Source: Takakia lepidozioides (Eukaryota; Streptophyta; Takakiopsida; Takakiales; Takakiaceae). Taken from it: 64,000 bases of DNA. The position numbers and the translations under genes were made by a program. Of the stretch, positions 1 through 11,346 are shown in pieces; the stretch's first letter is position 1, and the number at the start of each line of letters is the position of its first letter. The notes beneath the pieces are model-generated. The model worked only from the letters and a program-made list of their open reading frames with translations, was not told the DNA's origin and ran no database searches. Location of the stretch: assembly GCA_030704615.1 (NCBI GenBank), contig CM060732.1, forward strand, positions 6,946,001 to 7,010,000, given 5' to 3'.

Positions 1-735
1 CTGGAATGTTGGGAGGTGCGACTCGGATGGAAATGCGCTGCCGCATTTCAGTTCCGATGGTTCACGATTTTCAGTCAGAACGGAAATGCGGTACCGCATT
101 TCCGTTCTGGATAGTATGAATGTCTCAAGCGGTCGGAATTGCGCTGTCTCAAGCGGTCGGAATTGCACTCGGCTCCATGCATCAGATACAAAATGGAAAT
201 GCGGCGCCGCATTTCCGTTCTGGAATGTCGGAAAGTGCGACTCCGACAGAAATGCGGTGCCGCATTTCTGTTCCCGTTGTTCATAATTCTCAATCAGAAC
301 GGAAATGCGGTACCGCATTTCCGTTCTAGAGAGTATGAATGTCTTTTAAGGACGGAAATGTGCTGCAGCATTTCTATCCCTCAGCTCTATGCATCAGATA
401 CAAAATGGAAATGCGGGGCCGCATTTCCGTTTTGGAATGTCGGAAAAGTGCGACTCGGACGGAAATGCGGTGCCGCATTTCTGTTCCCGTTGTTCATAAT
501 TCTCAATCAGAACAGAAATGCGGTACCGCATTTCCGTTCCACCTTCACATACCGTGCTTGCTGGATGGAAATGCGTTACCGCATTTCCGTTCTGGAGAGT
601 ATAAAGGTTTCCCCCGGACGGAAACTCGGTGCCGCATTTCCGTCGCTCTGGTGCATGACCAAGAAGCAATATGGAAATGCGGCGCCGTATTTCCGTCCAC
701 CAGCAATCGAAAGAATCACTCGGGACGGGAAATCT
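1..735. repeat. Type-1 palindrome array, MULE-proximal part (copy 1)
   Basis: Tandem palindromes made of GGAAATGCGG, two variable bases, then CCGCATTTCC, extended on each side by a few bases (27 bp in all) and separated by spacers of about 26 bp. The variable centre is CG, TA, TG or CA. Spacers recur in a set order: one containing CATCAGATACAAA, one with GGAATGTCGG, one with TTCATAATTCTC, one with CACATACCGTG, one with GAGAGTATAAAGG. The block is nearly identical to 23,600-24,490 and is cut by the window edge. Long open frames across it are a by-product of the repeat, not genes. Confidence 0.93.
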
Positions 736-1455
736 GGAACCTCAATGGGTTGCATTGTTCCGAAACAACATTGCGGCCAGTCTTGATGAGCATAACTTGG
801 TTGTCTGACCGTTTTAACTAACAGTCCTGGCACTTGTCAGTGCGAACGTTCCTGTCTGCACCGAGAATACTGCTGGATCCACCCTAAGGAGAAACTGTCA
901 GGAGATGTTATTTCGTCGCCGAATCGGCCATCATTGTCATACTTACTGGCTATGGAATCAAACCTCCCACCTTCATGCATGTAGCTTGAAACAATACTTT
1001 CCACTTCAATGTGTGACTTCCAATCGTCGATGGACTCCGCATGGTGCCTGTGAGCCTTGGTCTGTCGCTATACTGAACCTCGCACTTGCCAACTCCGTGC
1101 GGTGTTCGATGGCTCCAAATTCCTACGCTATAGTTTGTTGTCCTCCGCAACTTGGGAGAGCCTGGATCCCAAACGAGGGAGGACTTTGCAGAGTGACTGA
1201 AACTTACCTTTGTTCCAAATTCAAACTCAAACCGGGCACAGTTTATTTGGAAGAAGAAAGGAAGGATGTTCCTGGACAGGTTGACGAGACCATTGTCGTG
1301 CTAGGTAACGACGGAGGTTGCGGAATCGAATGGCACGTTCCCCCATCAGACACCATCCTGTACCGAGCTGTGGGAATGCCCATTCCCTTCCCGAATCAGT
1401 CGCTGCCCACACCATCCACAAAGGAGTCCGGAAACCGAGAGGCGGCCACTGCCAA
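736..1455 (+). other. 5' region of family-1 MULE copy 1 (possible N-terminal exon)
   Basis: Nearly identical to 24,491-25,232 and about 95% similar to 17,561-18,310. An open frame starting at 905 is also open in copy 3, so it may be a 5' exon of the transposase gene. In copy 3 it ends at AGAG followed by GTATGC, a plausible splice donor. I recognise no domain in it. In this copy the region stops at CCAACAGA (1,455), where it joins the inverted transposase block, so it cannot lead directly into the gene as it does in copy 3. Confidence 0.6.
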
Positions 1456-4078
1456 CAGACAACGGTGTGTAGGATGCTTAGAACTGTCGTGTCCCATTGT
1501 TCTTGCTCTCACAGGGGTCGGTGGTGGAGGCTGTGGAAGCGGAAATGGTTGTCTGGGGACGTCAGTGCGCTGCACCATCCGAAATCCTGCGGCGGTAAGG
1601 GCGTCGGCCTCAACCTGACTCAGATCGCAGCCTGGTTCCACCGGCCACACCGGGGGAGCCTCTGGCATTGTTTGTATGCCGTACTTGGGCTTTCCATACA
1701 CGCAAGTCATAATGTCGTGCCTGCAGAACCAGAACTGGGTGGTTGTCGCCTCCGCAAATTTTGCATGGACAAATCTTCCTGTAAATGTAGGAGCAGGGAC
1801 AGCCCCATCTGGATTCCTCCTTATCATCTCTAAACAACGTTGCCGTGTATCCACACGAATTGCGGAACACCTTCCTCGAAACGACGGCTTTGTGCGAGCA
1901 ATTCTCCACTGTGAGGCAGACACAGTCGTCTCCACAATGGCTTGGCCATACTGCATAACAGCGGGCGGAATCTGGGGCAAGGGAGCGGTGGGAATTTTTT
2001 GCACGTAATCCCCGGTTGAAGGCGACGGCAATCTGGAATTTCTTGGGCTTCCACTGCTGGAAGACACATTGTGCGGCAACATGACGGGACCTCGAGGTGC
2101 TGTCCGAATGTTCCTGTCGGATCTCCAGGAATCCTCTTCGCACCCGGGTTCCTCTTCAATCCTCCGCCTGACAGGGCGAGTCCGGACGTCCCCCTCTAGG
2201 TGTTCACCTCTGCGGTGCAGAGGTGTCTCTTTGATCTTCTCTCGCAATGCTGTCGCCCATTTCAGTGGATTCTTGGACCTCGAAGCTGTTCGTACCAACA
2301 ATTCCTCCCTGTCCGGCCCAAAGCCCCATTGTTTGCCGCTCAGGAACTTGTAGTACGTGGCTTGCTACATGATTGCTCTGTCGATGTCCTCCGTTGTGGC
2401 CGTCACTACGTCCACCAGATGTGCGGCAGAAGACGCTCGCCAGGAGGAGTGGACCGATTCTGCCATATTCGTGTTCGGCATGTCCGTGTCGGAATCCAAG
2501 CACCGCTCCTAGAAGGACACAAACAATGGTGAGGGACCAATCGAAATGTCCATAACAGAAAGACAAATGAACGAAATTGACAGCAGCCTACCTCCCGCAT
2601 GTACTGTCCGAACTGTCGATACCGAAAATGCCACCACCCCAACCAGCTGTGCAATGCTCCCAGATTGGTTGTCTCCACTGCACCTGACGTGTTCCACCAA
2701 GCCTCGATGATAGCAAACTTAACCTCCGCGTCATCAAATGTGGGTGCATCCTTCCACGCCGTACAAAGGACACGGTGTTCAGCCTGGAATGAGCTAGCAA
2801 CAAATTTGGTAGTGTAGTGGGATAGACTCTGCATCCAATGGAATCCACAGGATCTCTCTTTCCCCTCCATTGGAACATTGGGGTCCTCACCGTACACACG
2901 CCGCACCGCTGCCCAGTTGGCCTGAGCGTTGTCTGCCATGAATCCCCTGAAATTGGGCTCTGGCAATCCCGCCCTTGCCATCTGCTCATTTATGCCCTCC
3001 CACAGATGCATCTCGGACTGTGTGTCCTCCCCTTTCATCTCGCAGATTGCAATCGTCATGAGCCTCTTGGAGTGATAGTCATAAACATGTGCACCCATAG
3101 TCACCCACTGATGGTTTGTAATTCGCTTGATGTGATCAAACATCACCCAAGCATTCGACAAGTTTCCAGTTGTCATGCGAGTGACCAAGTCGACTCCACT
3201 CCCAGGCCCACACGTCGACATTTTGAAAATGTAACAACGATCGGATTCGCTGCCTTGCCCTGGAAACTTGCTACCTTGGATGTAGTCATATCTAGTCATT
3301 CGTTTCACCTCCAGGATTGAGTACATGTCCGACCCCCTGCCGAACTCCTGCTTGCAAAATACGATGAGATTCCGCACATTCGGACTACAAACGTGCGAGA
3401 CGGACTCCAAGAGGTCACGCATCTTGTCTTCGGTCAAGGGCTCTCGGTCGGAACCATCTTCAGACATGATTTTGCCAAGAGCAATCTTGTGGGCTGCCTT
3501 CAGCTGAATTTGCTTTGGTCTGACTCCGGGGCTCAATTTCACCTCCTCTTTTATGATGTCATGTGCTTCCTGCACAGCCTCACGCATGTTGCCTCTCGCC
3601 AAGGGGTGGCAGTGGACATCAACGTGTATGCAAGCTCTAGTCAAGTCCGGGAGCAAATGGATAACGTAATATTGCTTGGCTCTGCACATGGACATGCACG
3701 TCGGTGGTTCTTTGCAATGTGCACACTTGAAAGAACCCGCATGAGCTTGGCTGGAGACAATGAATGGATGATGCGTTGTGCCAGTCCAATCCGTCTCGTT
3801 TCTCCGCCCTCCTTTGGAGAGAAAGTGGAAGCAGGTGGGATTGAGGCACCTTAGCTTCCCCGCACAGAGGACATATCGTACACGAACACCATCAGCAATT
3901 TTCGTGCTACTGGTCTTCGTCACACACCAGGGGTGTCCGTCATGCTTTCGATCCATGTCTGTTAACATCCCGGAGGCTTTGTTTGACGAAGAAACAGGTG
4001 GAAACTCGAAGATGACATTGCCATCGACTTCGGGAGGCAGAAACGTTACCTTTCTGACTGGGAATTTGGCATGAACGA
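1456..4078 (-). CDS. MULE-type transposase, family 1 copy 1 (inverted block, frame largely intact)
   Basis: Mutator-like DDE transposase, expected to cut and join element ends in the nucleus. Exon 1 runs from about 4,078 to 2,592. It holds a cysteine/histidine zinc-binding region (LRCLNPTC, CAHCK, VHCHPLA) and then the transposase core with VMFDHIKR, the DDE-like MADNAQANW and GFHWMQ. An 83-bp GT-AG intron (2,509-2,591) is followed by exon 2 (2,508-1,456), a polar region ending near DVPRQPFPLPQPP. Unlike copies 2 and 3, this copy has no frameshift that I can see. The whole block is reversed relative to its own 5' and 3' flanks, and about 270 bp of N-terminal sequence present in copy 3 (25,233-25,500) is absent. 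It therefore cannot be expressed from the usual element promoter. The family assignment is firm; activity is unknown. Confidence 0.82.
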
Positions 4079-4609
4079 TATAGTAATATCTTAGTTCGAG
4101 CAAAACAGGTTACTGGTAGGCAAGACATATGTCGGACCTTTCTGTGGCCAGAGTCTGAGGTACTGGCAGCAGTACAGTTCTACTATCCGAAAAGGATGGG
4201 CGTACCATTGTATTGGGACCGCAAGCCAAGCTCACTGGTCCCCTGGATCCATATTCAGAAGAGTGTGAACCTCCTTGGGGCTCAACCCTGGTGCATGTAT
4301 GAAGTGATGAGTTGTGGAATTACAACGGAGTCTCTTTAGGTACACGTGGTACAAATGCTTGCAAGGGCAGTATGATGCCCCCTTGTTCGCCATGATCTGG
4401 AAGTCGGTGCAATTGCAGGTGGGTAATGCTGAAATGGTGATGGTGTACACATCATTGCGAACAACTGAGCCCGCCGTGGCCATCTGATACACACGCCCGA
4501 ATCCTGGTGGGGGCACTTCTGTCGAGCTCTGGATTGTACAGTTCATCCGAAGTGCATTCCCCATCCTTGTCTCGTTCACTTTTGAGGGAGGTCGCCGCCT
4601 CTTCGGTTT
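4079..4609 (-). CDS. SWIM zinc-finger C-terminal exon of MULE copy 1 (separately inverted)
   Basis: Coding runs from 4,609 down to the stop at 4,232. It encodes the SWIM zinc finger typical of plant MULE transposases: CNC at 4,409-4,417 and CPCKH at 4,355-4,369. Upstream is a basic patch (KPKRRRPPSK) and downstream the HFIHAPGLSP tail. In copy 3 the same segment directly follows the transposase exon. Here it sits on the wrong (5') side of that exon on the minus strand, because this block and the 1,456-4,078 block were inverted separately. Bases 4,079-4,231 are 3' untranslated sequence matching 28,491-28,650. Confidence 0.85.
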
Positions 4610-5310
4610 CACTTGCTTCCACGTGCATGTATTTTTGTATGTTGGAGGGTTCATGTTTTTCTGCTTTCCGAAAACTTGCTTTCCTCATTCGACCTCCGAC
4701 AAGGAAATGCGGCGCCGCATTTCTAAGTATCGTCGTAGGTACTGGTAGAGGCGGCCTTCGCCAACACCAAACCACTCCGAAATTTTGCACGTGCGAACCC
4801 TAATGCGGCACCTTATTTCCGAGTTCAGTTGCAAACCTTTCCCGCCGAATACCCGAAGAAGATAGAATTGTGAAGTACTGCAGACTGTATTGGTGCAGAC
4901 TCCATTGGTTCAATCGCGGCAAAAGGGTCAGCTTCATTCCAATGTTAAGGCATGTAAAGCCGCGGAATACTCTATACAGGCCAGTATGCGACATCCTTTT
5001 GCAGTGGTATACTGGATTTCCCGTTGCACGGTCACTTATTTCCATGAGCGGATCTAAAAAACCATGAGCGGACTTGTTACTGACGACATATCTTCGCCGC
5101 ATTACATGATCTGGAACGTCCAAAAACGGCAAGGTCAAATAAAAAACTATTATTTTAATACTTGTTTAATCTGCCGCATTTCCAAATTTGGAGGAGTCCG
5201 CTCATGAAATCCGCGTATCTTAGACTTCGGCTCACCGCTCATGCGGCTCATGCGGCTCATGGCTCATGGCTCATGGCTCATGGTTTCTGCTCATGAAATA
5301 GTAAACCTCG
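4610..5310 (+). mobile_element. 3' end of family-1 MULE copy 1 with CTCATG terminal module
   Basis: Nearly identical to 28,651-29,292, in normal element orientation. A single type-1 palindrome lies at 4,703-4,723. The terminal module begins with CATGAGCGGAC (5,063-5,073), then an AT-rich stretch, then its inverted match GTCCGCTCATG (5,196-5,206). Next come several copies of GCTCATG and the end CTCATGAAATAG (to 5,301), followed by TAAACCTC. The next base starts gypsy retroelement sequence, so the element appears to have landed in that retrotransposon. Confidence 0.75.
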
Positions 5311-6170
5311 ACCAATTAACCCACCAGCCAAGAATACACAGAACAGGTACATAATTACAGCCACTGATTATACTACGAAGTGGGTGGAAGCTAAAGCTTT
5401 GAGGGACAACACAGCCACGTCCACAGCAAGGTTCTTGTATGAGAACATACTTACACGATTTGGCTGTCCCTTGGAATTTATCAGTGATCAGGGAAGTCAC
5501 TTCATTAATGAGACCATTGAATTATTGACTAAAGAGTTCATGATTGTGCATAGGAAGAGTACAACATATTACCCACAGGGTAATGGGCAGGCAGAGGCTA
5601 CCAACAAAATACTATGTACTATCTTGGCTAAGATAGTCAATGCAAACAGAACGGATTGGGATACAAAGCTGCTGACAGCTTTGTGGTCATACAGGACTTC
5701 ATATAAAATCACCACTAAGTATACACCATTCCAATTAGTTTATGGTATGGAAGCTTTTCTTCCAGTGGAATTCCTGTTACCTACCATGAGAACAGAATGG
5801 GGAAAGAGAATGGAATTGCAAGATTCAATTAAGGTCAGGAAACATGAATTATACCATGTGGAAGAAGTATGTGCTGATGCAGCTGATAACATGACCAGAA
5901 TTCAGATGAAGAGAAAGGAACAGTTTGATGAAGGCAAGATAAAGACTTTTAAGACGGGAGATTTGGTTCTCTGGTTGCAGAAGAAGGGGAAGATTAAAGC
6001 TTCTAAGCTTAAATCACCATGGAAAGGACCTTATGTCATACAGAAGATGTATGATAACAACACCGCCATGTTACAAACCATTAACAAAGAGATGCTGGGA
6101 AGAGTCAATGCCAATAAGTTGAAGGGGTACAGTGGTATCCATGACAAACCATTGCAGCATGATTTGCATG
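5311..6170 (+). CDS. Ty3/gypsy integrase (5'-truncated polyprotein)
   Basis: Retroviral-type integrase core of a Ty3/gypsy element, which inserts the cDNA into chromosomes. The catalytic triad is visible: D in ATDYTTKW (5,366), D in FISDQGS (5,486) and E in GQAEATNK (5,594), with 35 residues between the last two (DD35E). The C-terminal GPY/F module (WKGPYVIQ) follows near 6,020. Coding reads back to about 5,318, where the MULE terminus cuts it; gag, protease and reverse transcriptase are not in this window. The frame stays open to 7,333 through repetitive sequence. No premature stop or lost catalytic residue is seen in the core. Confidence 0.92.
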
Positions 6171-7333
6171 TTGAAACGCAAAAGCAGTCACGGGCTGCGC
6201 CAGTGATATCAACAGAGTATGGAGCACTTGTCGCTAGGCCGAGCGTATATAACGAGGGCGGGCAGTACAGGCGCGACACAGCATATCACAGCCCCGCACG
6301 GCGCCACACACCCTATCACAGCCCAGCACGGCGCCACACAGCCTTTCACAGCCCAGCACGGCGCCACACACCCTATCACAGCCCAGCACGGTGCCACACA
6401 CCCTATCACAGCCCAGCACGGCGCGACACACCCTATCACAGCCCAGCATGGCGCGACACACCCTATCACAGCCCAGCACGGCGCAACACAGCCTATCACA
6501 GCTTACCACAATGCCACACAGCCTATCACAGCGTACCACAGTATGACACAGCCTGTCACAGCACAACACAGCCTACTAGGGTTACACAATCCATAGGATC
6601 AGTGACAGATGGACGTGGGTTAACATCCAGAGAGTGGCCAGCGGAAAAGTGGACGAAGGCACGTGTAGAAATGGACACGTGGACGCCAGGGCGAGACACA
6701 CAGCAGGACATGGATTGCAAGGGCGACTGTCATCAAGGAAGACAAAATTGGCCGTCAAAGTACCTACCCGGCACATTAACTTATTATGGGCCCATTAATG
6801 CATACGGGGAAAGGGTAACGGAACCCTTTAAGAGTACCGAAAAGCAAAATCCATGTCACATATGCTATCCTAGTGGACAGTCCAGAGTGGAAAATCCATG
6901 GAAGGAAATTAAATCTAAAATCCAGTCACAGCGGTTACAGCCAATCATAAGCCAGAAGCAGGATCAAGAAATTGGAGGGATTTTAAGCGCAAGAGTCGGC
7001 GTCGTTCCAAGTAACAAGCGTCACGACAGGACAGACCATCAATGCTATAGCTTTGAAGCTATGGAGGAACTAACAGACTATACGCTCGCGATACTACTTA
7101 CGCAGTGGCACGGGGATAGAAGAATAGAGAGTATCTTTTCTCTTAATCGATGCTTGCAAGCCCCGCAGGCTTACAAGAAATTACCCATAGCATTTTGTGG
7201 CAACCATACGTTTATGCTTTGTGCCCTGCAGGCATTTCTTCAATTGTTACAGCCAAAACCTTTCTGTGGGTCTAGAATGAAGAGAGTGAGAGGAATGGAA
7301 GAAATCAGGGTGAAGAGCACCACAATCCTGTAG
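6171..7333 (+). other. Open extension downstream of integrase
   Basis: The integrase frame continues for nearly 390 codons with no recognisable domain. It passes through a 30-bp tandem repeat (10 residues per unit, so the frame is kept) and ends at TAG (7,331-7,333). The next ORF (7,394-8,212) is in the same frame, so only this one stop separates them. This may be a spacer between pol and the third ORF, or a fused C-terminal extension. Confidence 0.5.
6265..6580 (+). repeat. 30-bp tandem repeat, about ten units
   Basis: Units contain CCCTATCACAGCCCAGCACG followed by GCGCCACACA, reading as HSPARRHTPY-like decapeptides in the integrase frame. The last units lose GC content and diverge. Related CACAGCC-rich repeats occur in LTR sequence at 46,853-47,015 and (minus) 33,425-33,620. 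Confidence 0.9.
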
Positions 7334-10300
7334 AAACAAACGATTGCTACTCCACAGGCGGTACAGTTACTAAAGGAGCTGCGATTAGAAGGATTGCAAA
7401 GCAAAGATTGGACATTGCACCATAGGCAGTACATGTTACAATTCTTGCAGAACTTTGAGCCTAGGACAGGAGCAACAACGGTGAAGGGAGTTGAATTAGA
7501 AATTACTCCCCTATACCTACAGCAATTGTTTGAATTGCCATCAGGTCAGGTGCATGTGGAGGAGCACGGGGCAAGACTGCAAATAGGGGACTTATTCCAA
7601 GAAGGGAGTTTCTTTAAAACTCAGGGTTATGCTTGTACCAAGGCCGTCTACCCAGGGCTAAGGGAGGTAGGCCAAGTATTGAACGTTCTGTTTGCCATGA
7701 AACAGAACCAACAGTATTTGAGCAGATCCTTCACAGAGGAAATACTCAAAGCCCTGAGAGGAGAAGAGGTAGCATGGGCGGACATAATGTACAACGGACT
7801 GGTAGAGGAGATGAAGAGATTACAAGGCATTGCCGCAAAGTCTCCTATCATAGTGTCTGGGCCAATCATTGCACAAATTATTCTAGACTCGTGCATACTT
7901 GATGCAAGAGAAAGGAAGGAGATGGGAGTGTTTGAGACAGCAACCACTGCCATAGAAGAGCAAGGTTCTTCACAGGGTGAAGGGGGATTGGCAGAGCATC
8001 AACAGCCTAAGAGGCAGAGGAAAGCAATCACATTAGAAGCACAACCATTGGCTACGAGACAGCCAGAGAAAGAAGTTACTCATACTCTTGTGCAAGAGGG
8101 GGCACAGCAGCACAGAGAGATGTGGGTACAAACAACGCAACCTGTGGAGAGAGTTTTTGGAGAAAGAAATGTTAGATTTCCCCACTACAGAACAGGTGGT
8201 GGCAGAAATTGAGAAGGGGGACCTTCTCTATGAAAATTCTGGTTTGGTCAGGGAAATAGTGATTCCGGAGGTGCAGCGGTTGTCCAGGGGAAACCCTGCT
8301 GTTGTTGTAATACCCACACCTCTAACGGAGGTACCACAGGTAGAATGTCAAGACACTATAGCACCTGTAGCGAATGAGGTGATTCAGGAAGAAAATCTGG
8401 TGGGGCAATGCCTGATGGTTCGTGAGGCATCACACTGTTGAGGATCAGGGAGAACAGCAGCAAGCTCACCATGATGACCCTCAACAGGCCATGCTTATGA
8501 GTTCCATAACCAGGACACTTAATTTGTTGGGCACTTATGTCAAATCCCATGTTCCAACTACCCAATTGGCAGCTTTGAAGAAGGAACTCAGGAAGGAGTT
8601 TGAGGCTGGACTTGCCACTAAGTGTGCAAACAAAGTCGATGATGAGGTCACTCTCAAATTACAGCAAGAGTTAGAGGATACAACAGCTGCTTTGCAGTTG
8701 GCCAAGGAACATTTGATTGAAGCAGGCCTCGCGCAGGACCAGTTGCACGAAGCATATAAGCAACAGCTATACCAAATGCAAATGAAGCATGAGAACAAGT
8801 TGCAAGAAGTGAATGCACTACATACAGAGTTGCAGACAGTGCATGATAGGATGGCCATACAATGTGCTACACTCACAACTACACTTGAGCAAACTACATT
8901 AGAAGTTAACAGCCAAGCGGAAAGATGTATAAAGGCACAGGCAGATAATGTCGAGCAGACAAAACTCATTATTGATATGAAGAATACAATCTGTCACAAT
9001 GAGAATACTTTCAAGCAATATAGGCACGTTGAAGCTGACCAAGAGAGGTACATCCTGGAATTGCAACAAACGGTCATGGCCAATAGAAATGAACTCTCTG
9101 TCACTAACAAGGCTTGGAAGGAAGCCAATAATCTGCTTGCTGCCTATGCGAGTTTGGTTGAACCTCATGCGAAGCGCATGGAGGCTTTACAGCAGCAGTT
9201 AGATATGTACAAACTCAGAGAGGAGCAAACTCTCCCCACCTTCTGCAGGTCTGGTTAGCACAAGGACCGGTGGAAGGCAAAGCACCACGGAAGCTCACCC
9301 AAGGCGAGATGAATGAGCTCAGACTGCAGGTGCATAACCAACTACTATAGACAATGTCTATAGTAGGATAGCGGAGTTACATGAGGATGTAGACGGCCTA
9401 CAGACTCAGGTGGGGGACCTCACTTCAAATATCGACAAGAGAGTCTTTGTATCTGAGGAGCAGCTGATGGCTTCTTATTTACAAGCCAGAACTCTAGCTT
9501 TTCAGTCTTCCTCGCAGGGGTTGCAGGAGATGCCAGTGGTACAAGAGCCAGTGCTACTAATACCACAACAAGTGACTGTGCCAGTAGCTAACCCTGTTGT
9601 TACTACAGTCACACCACAGCTGCCACAGCCTGAGGTATGGGGGGATGCTGCTTTTAACCCACCTAAAACTCCTGCTGCACGGGAGTACAGTCGGGCTATG
9701 ATTATGCCCTTCAACCAAATTCCCATTGTGTTGGATTTGGCTTGGAAGGAATTTACTCCTCCGCAATCGTTGGCACATTACTACCAAATCATGCGCATTT
9801 GGCTGCTAGTGGCAACTAGGACTAAGGTTCTTCCGAACAATTGACCCATTGAGGATCATCACTTTGCGAGGTACTGGCATGAGGCAAGTACCATGTTGAA
9901 GGAATTGATTGCCTTCCAAGTTGTACATGGATTCATTTATACCAAGACCAAGGAGGTAGCAAGTATTGTCATGGGCTGCGGGCTATACTACGCTGCTTGT
10001 TTTCTGGCACGTTATCACATTGAACAACAGAAGATGCAATCGCGCTTTCTGAGTTATTCCAGTGGGGATCATTGGATCTTACCTTCAGTGCCACCTCATA
10101 TGTACCTATATGAGGCAAAAGTTATGATGCAAAAGGATTCTCAAATTCGTTCATGGTTTCATGCGGCCTGGAACAATTTGTCAACACAGAAATTCGGGCC
10201 TGACAATATTTTCTTTAAGGGCCATGAGGCATGGAAAAACTTGCACAATTCACAAGTCATTGGTACACCACTCACCTGGACAGACAAGGAGTTCAGGGTC

Positions 10301-10430
10301 TTCACCAATTTTGCCATTCAGCGCTTACAACAAGTTTTGCAGTTTAAACTTCCAGACATGGTGGGACCACATTGTATGCCCCAGACGATTCCAGTTAGAG
10401 TTCGACCGCATCAGGGCTTGGGAAATAGGG
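7334..10430 (+). pseudogene. Third ORF of the gypsy element, coiled-coil protein (frameshifted)
   Basis: A protein of about 1,000 codons lies between integrase and 3' LTR, where some plant gypsy elements carry an extra or envelope-like ORF. Segments: 7,334-8,212, then a +1 shift to 8,160-8,441, another to 8,422-9,258, another to 9,260-9,844, and after one in-frame TGA (9,842-9,844) on to about 10,440. The first segment is globular (AMKQNQQYLSRSFTEEIL, IIVSGPIIA). Residues from 8,560 to 9,240 are a long Gln/Glu/Leu-rich coiled coil. The last part has aromatic-rich helices and QFKLPDMVGPHC. I see no signal peptide or clear membrane span, so it is not obviously an envelope protein. Function unknown. 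The first segment recurs at 11,400-12,172 and the C-terminus at 10,873 and 46,313. Confidence 0.7.
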
Positions 10431-10872
10431 GGGAGAGCACATCTCTGAGTGGAAAGATGAAGAGCACGGAGTAGGAGAAGTGACGATCTGTTGTTACTTG
10501 ATGAATGCAAGCTGTAGAATTATAATGTAGAGTAGATTAGAGACACCATGGCTTCAGCCTGATACTTGATAGATATTAATCTGATACATACTTCATACTC
10601 ACACTATGTAGACAGACCTGAGTGAAGCTATAGAAAGAATGGATGGAACTTGATAGATTTCTGAAGCAAACTGATACTTATGCAGATAGTAAGGTAACTC
10701 GCTAACATGAATGCGGGAAGGAGTACAATTAGGAAACACCCCCATGATACACTAGTTGTAGGTCATGACTGATTGTTCTGAGCGGGCTGAGTGCTTAGAG
10801 ATTTCCAACTCTTCTATCTTGGAGTTCCCACCTTGGATAGTGAAGGGATGGGTGAGTAAAAGCCGCTCGACA
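10431..10872 (+). mobile_element. Gypsy LTR fragment (3' part) inside ORF3
   Basis: Matches the minus-strand LTR at 32,793-33,180 and the LTR at 47,200-47,436: GCAAGCTGTAGAAT, then the ACACCATGGC region, then AAAAGCCGCTCGACA. The end TCGACA is taken as the LTR 3' end because ORF3 coding resumes at the next base. The left boundary is vague. No target duplication is visible. Confidence 0.65.
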
Positions 10873-11092
10873 TGCACTTCAGATGGCAGAAAAGAAACGA
10901 TGGGGATCTCCTATGCCTGAGAGGTTACCTCGATATCAGCCAAAGGAGGGTCAGACAATTCCGGGTAGTGCTCAATCATCTCCGTCAACCAGTGACAAGA
11001 CTCGGGCTCGCACAAGGAGTCCTTCACGAGACTCTCACCGTCAGCAGGTGTTCGATCACAAAGGTTTGCTAATCCTAAACAGTAAACCGTGA
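10873..11092 (+). pseudogene. C-terminal end of gypsy ORF3
   Basis: Continues ORF3 after the LTR fragment: basic, Ser/Pro/Arg-rich tail with PERLPRYQPKEGQT and RTRSPSRDSHRQ. The same tail is at 46,475-46,689, where it ends FANPKQ-stop. Here the last codons are shifted and the stop is at about 11,092. Confidence 0.7.
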
Positions 11093-11256
11093 GGACACGG
11101 CTTTTTGAGAGGGGCAGGGGTAAATGTTAGAGGGCTGCTTGGGACTTTAACGCTTTTACGGGTTCTGTGGGTTACCCTTAATTTTTACACAGACTGAGGC
11201 CAACAAGAGCCTTAGGGGTAACAACAGCAGGCTTTAGGGGGGGGTTACACAGCCCG
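11093..11256 (+). mobile_element. Start of gypsy 3' LTR (truncated)
   Basis: Follows ORF3 as at 46,690 onward: AAACCGTGAGGACACGGC, a GC-rich lead, then the likely LTR start TGTGGGTTACCC (11,166). After about 90 bp it breaks at ACACAGCCCGACG and joins a methyltransferase fragment. Confidence 0.6.
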
Positions 11257-11346
11257 ACGCAGGTACTCCGAGGACTTTTGGAAGAAAGGATTCGGGCTCG
11301 CCCGCATGGTGTTGGACGACAGAGGCTGTGTGGTTGTTCTGGTCGT
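11257..11346 (+). pseudogene. Methyltransferase fragment of the ParB-methyltransferase gene, plus strand
   Basis: About 28 codons read RYSEDFWKKGFGLARMVLDD then RGCVVVLV. This matches the segment just after motif IV in the family-2 gene on the minus strand near 38,500 (RFTEDYWEAGFGLAGMLLDD, GGCVVVLA). It would follow the last codons of copy A at 12,175, but copy A is on the minus strand and this fragment is on the plus strand, so the locus is rearranged as well as interrupted. Confidence 0.7.

Noticed and set aside
139-821. Open frames reading GNAAPHFRSG-like repeats in all type-1 arrays
   Set aside because: Translation of palindromes in every frame gives the same kind of text; the 53-bp period is not a multiple of three, so no stable protein repeat is encoded.
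6209-6569. Minus-strand Cys-rich frames over the 30-bp repeats
   Set aside because: Shadow of the plus-strand tandem repeat, which lies in the integrase frame.
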